The notes under the pieces: generated by a model
What the model saw: only the letters and a program-made list of their open reading frames with translations
Database searches by the model: none
Told to the model about the DNA's origin: nothing
Position numbers and translations under genes: made by a program
Assembly: GCF_000281045.1 (NCBI RefSeq)
Contig: NW_008246075.1
Location: 679,983 to 708,188 of the forward strand
Source of the DNA: Saprolegnia diclina VS20
Lineage: Eukaryota; Oomycota; Saprolegniomycetes; Saprolegniales; Saprolegniaceae
Direction: 5' to 3'
Length of the DNA stretch: 28,206 nucleotides
Shown: in pieces, positions 20,775 to 28,206 of the stretch
Layout of the letters: every line of letters begins with the position of its first letter
Numbering within the stretch: position 1 is the first letter of the stretch

Positions 20775-20990
20775 GGTGGCCGACTGCAAAATGATGCCAT
20801 TGGCAGAAAAAGAGAGGTGATACGCCACAGGATTGGGCGACTTGAAATGGATCGATGCCATTGGTTAAAATATGTGCGACTGTGATTGGCGCATATACTC
20901 GTTTCTGATTGGTGCTCACTCGTTGTGTCGCGTTTCATTGGCGGAAGGAAGCTGCCTGCTGCATTTTGCAGCGTCCTTTGCATTTGCCCG
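20775..20990. promoter_or_regulatory. compact bidirectional promoter with six co-oriented CCAAT boxes
   Basis: Only 216 bases separate two divergent start codons. Six ATTGG pentamers, all on the plus strand, lie at 20799-20803, 20832-20836, 20860-20864, 20885-20889, 20908-20912 and 20937-20941, spaced 23-33 bases. Several show the extended TGATTGG form. The regular spacing of about two to three helical turns suggests a homotypic NF-Y-type array serving both genes. Function is inferred. Confidence 0.65.
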
Positions 20991-21415
20991 ATGTCCAAGT
21001 TCGTGACGTCCAAGAAGGAGGTCCTCTCGCTGTACCGCGAGATCATCCGCGTCTCGCGGGCCTTCCAATGGCCCAACGAGCAAGGCCAGCCGTGGTACGA
21101 CCCCACATATTCGGTACGCTTCGCTAGCTTATGCACATGCCGTAGGGCCAAGATCCTGCGCGAGAACGCCCGGAAGGAGATTGAACTGGCCCGCCACGAG
21201 ACGGTACTCCATGCTACGCGCAAGCTATCGCTTATGCCTTGTGCGTATTAGAACACGGAGAACATTGCGCGCATGCTAGTGGTTGGCTGGGATTGTCTGC
21301 ACCAGGTGCAGAGCAAGGTACTCGCATGTCGCCTCTTGTAATTGTAGCTTACCTCGCGTGTTCTATGTAGATGGCGGAGAAGGCCGATGAAATGCAAGGC
21401 AAGACCAAGGAATAA
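20991..21415 (+). CDS. LYR-motif (Complex1_LYR) mitochondrial protein, 4 exons
   Basis: The exons are 20991-21094, 21146-21203, 21252-21317 and 21371-21415, with introns of 51, 48 and 53 nt. The product is 90 residues. The N-terminus carries KKEVLSLYREIIRVSRAF, the LYR tripeptide in its usual helix. A basic NARKEIELARHE helix and LVVGWDCLHQ follow, completing the small three-helix fold. LYR proteins bind the mitochondrial acyl carrier protein and help Fe-S cluster delivery or assembly of respiratory complexes. Which client this one serves is not readable. Intron 1 is placed at GTACGA (21095) because this joins QPW to AKILRENARKE as in related proteins. A later donor would break the frame. The gene converges with the 7-TM gene, with only 18 bases between the stop codons. 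Confidence 0.85.
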
Positions 21416-21433
21416 GACGTAATGTAAAACGCG

Positions 21434-22661
21434 CTACTTTAACGTCACGACCCGACTCGAGCGCGGGCGGTTGAGCACGAGGCTGCGTGCACTGTTCATG
21501 CGAAGCGAGCGCGAGCTCGAGTGCAACGTGATGCTCGACAAATGCCGCTTGGATCTGCTGCTGTCAAGCGGCACGATTGCATGCACGCTGTTGTCTTCAA
21601 AGAGACGGTGGCTGCCGCAGTGCAGGAGCCCCAGGAGGACCACGACCACGAGAGATAGGGCCACCAAGGTGACATTGGCCACGAGCGTCGGAGCCGCGAC
21701 GCCCAATCCTGGCGGCACAGGGTCCACCTCGTGCGTCGAGCACGCGAGCGTCACGTACTGCGGCACAGCGATTGACGCAGCGAGCAGCGCCGATGCATAC
21801 CACCGTAGGCGCGCTGCCCGGGGCCAAAAGGTCATCTACGGTAGCCATCAATCACGAATCCCAGAGTACTTGTGTGCGCGCACAAATCGAAAGATGCTCC
21901 AGAACGCAACCCACGCTGTACACTGAGTCACACCCGCCGCGAGGCAGAGCACCCACCACGGCGACGTCGTCACCATACCAACCCGCGCCTGCGTCACGAG
22001 AAGGCGGACGGCTGTCACCGTGATCGACCACAAGATGGCCCCGACGGTCACGCATCGGAGGTTGGAGAAGCGCGCTTGATACTGCGTTGATCGTCAGTTC
22101 TTCATATCTCTTTGCGGACCAAGAGCAACGGACCTGGATCTCGCGCTCGGTCTTGCGCTTGTTGAGCATGGCGGAGAGCGTCATTTTTTCGCCGAGGCCC
22201 GCCTGGACATGTGGGACGTTAGCAACTACGATCTGAGAGGTGTAGAAGTACCATGAGCAGCTTGGTTCGCGCCTCCTTCTCCGTGATGCAGTAGAAAGGG
22301 TCGTCCATCGCGATGTAGGCGCTGGCCATGGCACCGCAGACGCCAACGCCGCATGCGATAAAGAGGCACTGCACGTTGAACTGGAGGTCGCCCGACTCGA
22401 ACGACAGCGTTGATGACGCGTTGGCTTGTGCAATGTGAAAACTTAGCACCGCGCCAAAGCCGAGGACAAGGGTGAGTGCGACGAAGAGCATTTGCTTGAG
22501 GAGGCACGGCTTGGTGTAGCGGGACCTGTCGAGCACAAAGAGCGCTATACGAGCTATTCACGACGACGAGCCACCAGGTGGGCGCGAGTACCCGTGCGGG
22601 TGGCGAAGATGAGGACCACAACGGCCGTGGCGACCGCGCCAGCACTCCAGCTCGTGGGCAT
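21434..22661 (-). CDS. predicted seven-transmembrane protein, family unknown, 5 exons
   Basis: The exons are 22661-22592, 22544-22252, 22202-22134, 22081-21884 and 21835-21434, with introns of 47, 49, 52 and 48 nt. The product is 343 residues. Seven hydrophobic segments are visible at about 8-28, 40-61, 82-103, 152-173, 186-207, 218-242 and 260-282. The longest cytoplasm-like loop, between TM3 and TM4 (about 104-151), is charged (ITEKEARTKLL, LNKRKTEREIQ). The C-terminal tail of about 60 residues is rich in Ser/Arg (SSRSKRHLSSITLHSSSRS), as expected for a phosphorylated receptor tail. There is no DRY, NPxxY or other known GPCR signature, and I do not recognise the family. The last intron could also start at a GTAC at 21869, but only the GTGCGC donor at 21883 keeps the frame. 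A short upstream ATG frame (about 25 codons, near 22756) may be a uORF. Confidence 0.7.
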
Positions 22662-22878
22662 CGCAACTATCAATAACTCCAACTGGGCTTCAGAATGGTC
22701 GTTTGATCACTGTGGACAGTGACATTCCGGACGGTTTCGTCACCAAGCGTCATCGCTCGGCCACCCGCGCCGCATGAGACACGATCGACTTTGTGGTGCG
22801 AGCAATGGAAATGGCGTGTAAGTGAGTAGTAGTAGTTTAACGTACAAGAAAAGGAAAAACGAAGGAGTCCGAGGGTTG

Positions 22879-25719
22879 TCAAAAGGCGAGGTTGTACTCG
22901 AGAGGCGGTAGGAGCGACGCGACTTGGCACCGGTCGTCTTCCGAGTAGCGCTTCTTGACGACCGTGAGCACGTTGAACTGCGAGCCAGAGTACACTTCGG
23001 TGAGCGTGCCCATGCATTCCTTGAGGTCGTCCCAGTTGTACTGGCACGCGGCTTGGAGCTCCGGTGTCTACACATAGCAATTTTGAGCGGATGCAAGATG
23101 AATTGGGGTACCATCGAGTAGCCATGGACAGCGTAGAGCGCGAGCGAGAGGCAGCACGTCGCCACGACGGACGGCAAAAACTTGAGAAAGCTGTACTCTT
23201 GCAGCGCGAGTTCCGAGAGGTACTGAGCCAGCATCGACGTCTTCTTCTCGAGCGTCACCATGCTGCGCTGGTAAATGTTCAGAAAGTCGAGTGCTACGTC
23301 CAAAATGACTCAAAAATCAACAAAATATGAAAAAATCATACCCGTCGGTACGGCCAGTGTAAAGTTGAGCGTGTTGAGCAGCTGCTCTTCCATCTGCAGC
23401 ACTTGCATCGACGTGTACACATTGTCGGCGCACATCGATAGGTCCTCGACGCCAATGTACGACACGTCTTCGCACTTGGAGGCCACGTGGAGACACGTCG
23501 CGCCGAGGAGCTGGAACTTGGTCTTCTTGACCATGACGACGTCAAGGAACCGGTCCGTGTAGTTGACGGCAAGGAAGGCGGTGCGCAAACACATCTCAAA
23601 CACGTCGACGACTAGCATCGATGACACATATTGTGAGCGCAGAATTTTGCCGACCAACATGGACCTTCGATAAGCCAGTCGACGAGCATCGAACGGTGCA
23701 GCGGGCGCAGTGTCTTTTGTCGGCTACGCCCTGTCGTCAGTGCCGTCTACTAGGGTCGTTGTTTGAGTACCTGAGGTACTTGACTTCTTTGCACAGCTTG
23801 AGCTCGGCGTCGCGCAAGTGCGCGTGGAAGAGGTCCATGTACTCGGGGTTGCCTTCGTACTGCCGATGCAGCGTGAACGCCATGTTGGCCATCGGGATCG
23901 ACGGGAGGAGGCGCGGGACGCCGCCGGCCGCGGCGTCAAAGTACGGGTGGCGAAGCGCATTCTCCGCCGAGATGCGGGCGTCCGGGTTGTATGTGAGGAG
24001 CTTCCCGAGCAGATCGAGGCCCAAGGGCGAAATGTGGGGAAAGAGGCGATCGAGCGGCCGCGGCTTCCAGTTGGGAAACTCGAAGCGGTAGTTGGGCAGC
24101 GACGTGAACGCGGGCCACGTCGCGGACGTCGGCGTCGAGAGCTTGGAGAAGATTTGGAAGAGCTGGTCAATCTCCGAGATACCGGTGAAGAGCGGCTTGC
24201 CCTGCGCCATTTCCGCAAAGATGCACCCGACGCTCCACACGTCGACGGCCGGTGAGTACTGCTTCTCGCCCATGAGAATCTCGGGCGGGCGGTACCAGAG
24301 CGTCACGACCTCCATCGTGTACTGCCGTCGCGGAATGCCGGTCGCGCGCACGAGCGCAAAGTCCGAGATGCGCAGCGTCGCATTGTCTATTGCTATATCA
24401 GTCAATTTGTTTTCGTAGTCCAAGTACCATAGTTGTCGGGCACATCCGTGTCGATGAGCAAGTGCTTGGGCTTGAGGTTGCGGTGGAGCACGCCTCGTCG
24501 ATGGCAGTACGCGATCGCGTCCAGCAGCTGGTGCAGCAGGCGGCGAATCTATCTCGACAGCATGAGAATCCATACATTCGTATCAATGTATCAAGTGAAC
24601 CTGGTGCTCGGGCAAGACGCGGCCGCCATTCGGGTCGCTCGTGGGGTTGATGATCTCATGAAGCGTCTTGTCGACGTACGGAAAGAAGACGTGGAGCTCG
24701 TCTTTCGCAAGGCTGATCATCTCGAGCGACGCAATGTGCGGGTGGTGAATGCCTTGAAGCACCGCCAGCTCCCGGAGCATGTAATACGGGACGCCCTCGC
24801 CCTTGGGAAACACGCGGGCGCGCTTCATCGCGAGCACCTTCCCGGACGACCGCTGGTAGCACCGATAGCATGTGCCCTCCGTGCCCTTGTTCTTGATGCC
24901 GAGATTGCGAAAGTTGAGCCAATTGATCGTGCCGTCGGGCGTCGTATTGGGCACGTGGCGGTACAAGCTCGTGTGCGACGTGAGCTCTTGCCAGCGCTTG
25001 CTCACGAGCTGCATGTTGTGGAGGTCGTCTGCGCCAATCAAGAAGGAAAAGACGTGCAGAATCATGTCGACGGGCTGCAAGTCAAAGCCGAGCCGGAGCC
25101 CGTCGGGCCGCGCTGTCTCGGTCGCACTGGCCGTCGCTTCGAGCTTGTCGTCGTGCACGTCTTCCATGTCATCGTTGGCCACGGGCGACGCAATCACAAT
25201 TTCGCGACGCACGAGCTTGGTGCTGCGGTGCTCGACGCGCTCTGATGGATCGATGGACAAGAGCATTTCGTCGTCGTCGTCCCTCTCGGAAAGAAGACGC
25301 GCAACGTCCATGTCGTGCTCGCGCTCGCGCTTCCGACGATGCGTAGCCACTGCTTCGGTGCCCGAGCTCGACCGCTGCAGCTCGCCCGGAGCGTCTGTGG
25401 GGAAATAGCCCGCTACCATTGGCGAGTTCCCGTTCGCAGCTGCTTGGCGACTTGCTTGGCTGCGGGGCGTCCCGCCCAGCGCGGCCAAGAGTACATTCGG
25501 GTCCGACGACGGCGTCGAAGAGCTCGACGCGATCGCGACCGGTCCGGGCGACAACGGATTGCTTTGGATCTGCAGCGGCGCAAGCTTCTTGTGGCGCGGA
25601 CGTCGGGCGGTTGTGGTGTCTTCCTGGAGCCGCGCAGTGCTGCTATCGGTAGGCGCCGGAGCGCTTCCTCCATGCGCAGCCCAGCTCGTGCGATCGCTTC
25701 TTCCCGGGTCGTCGTCCAT
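22879..25719 (-). CDS. F-box / CDK-like pseudokinase / cyclin fusion protein, 7 exons
   Basis: The exons are 25719-24601, 24548-24428, 24386-23771, 23723-23665, 23611-23342, 23293-23112 and 23067-22879, with introns of 52, 41, 47, 53, 48 and 44 nt. Joined, they give 851 residues. Residues 1-205 are disordered (Ser/Pro/Arg, an Asp run). About 213-256 is an F-box ([30 protein letters not shown]). About 270-565 is a CDK fold: ATP-site Lys299 (VLAMK), C-helix PYYMLRE (PSTAIRE equivalent, Glu317), [14 protein letters not shown] (395-397 HRN in place of HRD), SDFALVRA (422-424 DFA in place of DFG), T-loop [14 protein letters not shown] with Thr437, and [12 protein letters not shown]. About 590-851 is a cyclin: helix [16 protein letters not shown], then [28 protein letters not shown] and a C-terminal cyclin fold ending VVKKRYS. 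The cyclin's N-terminal helix lies in the kinase exon, so these are not two genes. The start is the first ATG; only a GTG lies upstream in frame. Confidence 0.85.
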
Positions 25720-26373
25720 CGTCTTGGTCGGTCGCTGCTCCGTGGCCTCGGAGCTTGAAGGTTGGTTTCTCACACTGCGCAGAGTTTTTTGTCACCCCAA
25801 AATCCGATTGCGTTTAAATCCCATTCGGATGAGTTGCATACAAAGTCTCATAGTAGAAGGCCAAGAATTTGTATTTAATTCGCCGATCCGGCTGCATTTT
25901 TTTCTTCAGCAGTTTCTATGTTGGATAATAATTTACCCAAACGCCAAAGCTGGATACTAGAACCAAATGGTGCCATCCGAGAATTTTAAAATAGAACCAA
26001 GAGGGTGGAAAACGCCATGTTTAGCCACAAACAGTAGCCCGTAATTGTGGCGTCGCCCGTGCACACCACGCCCAACACGGCGCACTGGCCCGAGAAGGTC
26101 GCACCCAACTTGCCGCCGCGTGACTCGCGATCTCCGCGTCCAGATCTATGCATCCGACCACGACGACTCGACGCACCCAAGCCCCGACGACCCTCCGGAA
26201 CGTGCCCCTCCCAATCCTTGTAGACAGTGCGATTCCAAAGACACGCTGCAGCTACAACCCACAAATGGCTCTGTCAACCCCAAGGAATGCTATTACCCAC
26301 AACTATTACCTTGGTACACGAGAAGACTAGTAACACACTGGTATGAGCACAGGTCGACGCTTCTTGATCGGGC
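25720..26373. promoter_or_regulatory. intergenic region upstream of the fusion gene
   Basis: These 654 bases separate the fusion gene start from the 3' end of the TRP-like gene (both minus strand). The part next to the fusion gene (about 25785-25990) is AT-rich and carries ATCCGA/TCGGAT half-sites, but no CCAAT box. About 26040-26240 is distinctly GC-richer and has a minus-strand frame with three cysteines near its end. It may be a gene remnant. No functional gene is supported. Confidence 0.35.
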
Positions 26374-28206
26374 TTAGATTTGGATCTGCTTGTGGCCGTC
26401 AACAATGCGAATGGTGTTGGTCGGGCTGTCGGTCTGCTGGGAGTCGTAGCCGCGCGAGCTGTTCAAATCCGAGCCCTGGAGCGAAATCGTGTACTGTCCA
26501 GGACCGCTCTCCATCATGTCGTGGTCGTGGAGTGTCGGGAGACCCGAGTACGACTCGTTGCCTTCCTTGGTCCAGCCCGACGAGTACGTCCAGAGGAGGA
26601 GCAACTGGCGCACAAACATACCGACAAAGACGATGCAGAGCAGGATCAGAATGACGTACGACAGCGTCTTTTGCGTCTCGACCGAGAGAGACGCGTCCGT
26701 CATGCCCGCGGCGAGGCCGTAAATCAACACGATCGCAGCCTCGGCGCCCAGGATAAACCCAAAGTGCGCCGAGCACTCGCACGGCCGAAGTGCAACGAGA
26801 GCCCCGACGTACACGAGGTGCACCGCGATGAGCAAAAGAAGCTGCGTGAGCGGGTCCGTCGTCACCGACGCAATGAGCACGCCGGTTGCAATTTGCACGA
26901 GCGCGGGCGCCGCGAAAAAGAGCCGGCAGCTGTACGTGTACGACGAGTAGAGCACGCCAAAGACGACGCGCGTCTGCCACTTGGAGAGACCGGCCTCGGT
27001 CAAGCGGTAGAGCGACACCATACCGTAGAGGAGCACCGCCAAGATGAGCACCAAGGTCACGAGCGCCAGAATCGCATTGCCATGCGGAAAGCCGGACGTG
27101 GACGCATCTTGGAGGAGCTCAAAGAGCGCAATCATCGTCAACGGCAGCAACACGAGGTACCCGACAATGACACACATGCCGAGGAGGCGGCGCGAGATGG
27201 ACCGGAGGTTCACGCTGCGCTTGTGCGAGTCGGACGTCTCGGTATGGAACGGGTTGCCGCGCTGGGACGCCCACTTTGCAAAGAGCGCGGTCGCAATGAC
27301 GCACACGAGCAGGAGCGCGAGCACAATGAGCAGCGCGACCCAGACGCGGAGGAACCAGTCGCGTTCGCGGACATCGGACCGGACAGCAAACTGCACAAAG
27401 CCAATCGCATCGTACTCGGCGAGTCGGCGGTATCCGACCAGCTGGACGCTCGAGACGGCGCCACTCGCCGCCTTGCTGGGCGCGCTTCCGCGAATGAGAA
27501 ACACGAGCCATGAGAGCGAGTCCAAAAAGTTGGTGTAGAAGAGCTGCGGCACCTTGGCGTTGCGGGCGAGGGCGAGCACGCCGGCTTGCTGCACAAATGA
27601 CACAAAGAGCGGCAGCTCCCACGCGTTGGGCGCCAAGAGGCGCTCGCGCGCGGTTTCGCCCGCAATGTAGGACGGGTTCATGGCGAGGAACTGGAAGAAG
27701 GCGAGGATGACGACCGTGATACCGACGACCGCCGACGCGGTGTAGCGCACGGTCTGCTCGGCCGCCGATTCGGACCCGGTCGTGACGTCGCGCTTCGTGT
27801 CGGCGACGGTGGCGTCCGACCCACCCTTGCCACGGTTCTTGTTCTCGCTATGGTCGTTCGCAACGGCTTTCGAGCCCGAGCTCGACCCGGACGATGGCGG
27901 CGCGGTCGTACCGAGATTGTTGAGATCCTTGAGCTTGTTGAGATCGTCGGGGTTGATCGTGACAACCGCTGGAATCGTCGTCGGCGCCGGTGTCTGCTTG
28001 GACAAGAGTGCGTCTTCCAGTGGCGCCGTCGTGGACACTGCGTCCGTCTTGCCAAGAAGGTTGTCGAGGATCGGCGACTTGGTCTCGGTGGGCGCCGGCG
28101 TGATAAGAACGATCTGCGTCGGGGGCGCTGTTGTACCGCCCGGTGTATCTGTGGGCTTCGGTACATCAGTTGGGGCGTCCGTGGGCTTTGGTGCGTCCGT
28201 TGGAGC
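26374..28206 (-). CDS. TRP-like multipass membrane protein with Thr/Pro-rich N-terminal region, 5' end outside window
   Basis: The frame enters at the right edge and ends at 26374, giving 610 visible residues. The first ~55 are a low-complexity, probably extracellular stretch with PTDAPKPTDAPTDVPKPTDT repeats and further Thr/Pro blocks. A Gly/Ser/Asn linker follows. Nine or ten membrane segments come next, including VVGITVVILAFFQFLAM, LFYTNFLDSLSWLVFLI, WVALLIVLALLLVCVI, MCVIVGYLVLLPLTMIALF, LALVTLVLILAVLLYGM and VILILLCIVFVGMFV. The cytoplasmic tail is polar (about 75 residues). This layout resembles the TRP-like/ML-domain family (PF06011) found in fungi (flavin-carrier proteins) and expanded in oomycetes. 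The family call rests on layout and the NFLDSLSW segment and is moderate. A GTG at 28038 is not the start because the frame continues unbroken to the edge. Confidence 0.75.
   Translation of the reverse strand, partial: APTDAPKPTDAPTDVPKPTDTPGGTTAPPTQIVLITPAPTETKSPILDNLLGKTDAVSTTAPLEDALLSKQTPAPTTIPAVVTINPDDLNKLKDLNNLGTTAPPSSGSSSGSKAVANDHSENKNRGKGGSDATVADTKRDVTTGSESAAEQTVRYTASAVVGITVVILAFFQFLAMNPSYIAGETARERLLAPNAWELPLFVSFVQQAGVLALARNAKVPQLFYTNFLDSLSWLVFLIRGSAPSKAASGAVSSVQLVGYRRLAEYDAIGFVQFAVRSDVRERDWFLRVWVALLIVLALLLVCVIATALFAKWASQRGNPFHTETSDSHKRSVNLRSISRRLLGMCVIVGYLVLLPLTMIALFELLQDASTSGFPHGNAILALVTLVLILAVLLYGMVSLYRLTEAGLSKWQTRVVFGVLYSSYTYSCRLFFAAPALVQIATGVLIASVTTDPLTQLLLLIAVHLVYVGALVALRPCECSAHFGFILGAEAAIVLIYGLAAGMTDASLSVETQKTLSYVILILLCIVFVGMFVRQLLLLWTYSSGWTKEGNESYSGLPTLHDHDMMESGPGQYTISLQGSDLNSSRGYDSQQTDSPTNTIRIVDGHKQIQI

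Noticed and set aside
21114-21145. 32-nt intron in the LYR gene
   Set aside because: Shifts the frame; the 51-nt intron from 21095 joins QPW to AKILRENARKE.
21836-21869. 34-nt intron with GTAC donor in the 7-TM gene
   Set aside because: Joining there creates an immediate frame break; the 48-nt intron from 21883 restores the frame.
23310-23660. A separate stand-alone cyclin gene starting at the ATG near 23660
   Set aside because: That ATG lies inside intron 4 of the fusion gene; the cyclin box N-terminus ([11 protein letters not shown]) would be lost.
25942-25948. E2F-like TTTGGCG on the minus strand upstream of the fusion gene
   Set aside because: Single imperfect match; too short to claim cell-cycle control.
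26380-27513. 377-codon plus-strand frame opposite the TRP-like gene
   Set aside because: Arg/His/Glu-rich complement of hydrophobic membrane codons.

Overview
The window looks like nuclear DNA of an oomycete, most likely a saprolegnian water mould (inference). It is gene-dense and its coding regions are GC-rich. Nine genes are broken by 38 very short introns of 41-58 nt, nearly all ending in TAG, and several proteins have heterokont-style architectures. There is no bacterial operon structure, rRNA, tRNA, CRISPR array or recognisable transposon.

Layout. A type II/gamma-like PI 4-kinase runs off the left edge on the minus strand (1-1133). It is followed by a secreted, Cys-rich single-pass membrane protein (2007-2894, +) and a nuclear regulator with TFIIS-like and PNUTS-like features (3341-4645, +). 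A DDX56/Dbp9 RNA helicase (4840-6959, -) faces a mitochondrial-type PPR protein (7408-10372, +) across a CCAAT-rich divergent promoter. Cyclin H (10526-11764, +), a small lipid-anchored protein (12316-12756, +) and an 11-exon cationic amino-acid transporter (12798-14976, -) come next. After about 1.6 kb without a convincing gene there is a small nuclear coiled-coil protein (16598-17170, +) and mitochondrial GatB (17959-19798, +). A METTL21-like methyltransferase (19883-20774, -) faces an LYR-motif protein (20991-21415, +) across a second CCAAT array. A 7-TM protein of unknown family (21434-22661, -) follows.

The outstanding locus is 22879-25719 (-). Seven exons join in frame into one predicted 851-residue polypeptide with an F-box, a CDK-like kinase domain and a complete cyclin. 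The kinase part has lost the HRD aspartate (HRN) and the DFG glycine (DFA), so it reads as a CDK-type pseudokinase tethered to its own cyclin and to an SCF-recruiting F-box. A multipass TRP-like membrane protein with a Thr/Pro-repeat N-terminal region (26374 to beyond 28206, -) closes the window.

Several genes serve mitochondria (GatB, LYR protein, probably PPR). Others serve ribosome assembly (DDX56), transcription and cell cycle (cyclin H, the TFIIS/PNUTS-like protein, the fusion) and membrane signalling or transport (PI4K-like, 7-TM, CAT, TRP-like). Neighbouring genes are mostly unrelated in function but share compact promoters and very short convergent 3' ends. All intron and start positions were derived by hand from reading-frame continuity, splice signals and family conservation. 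They have not been checked against transcripts.
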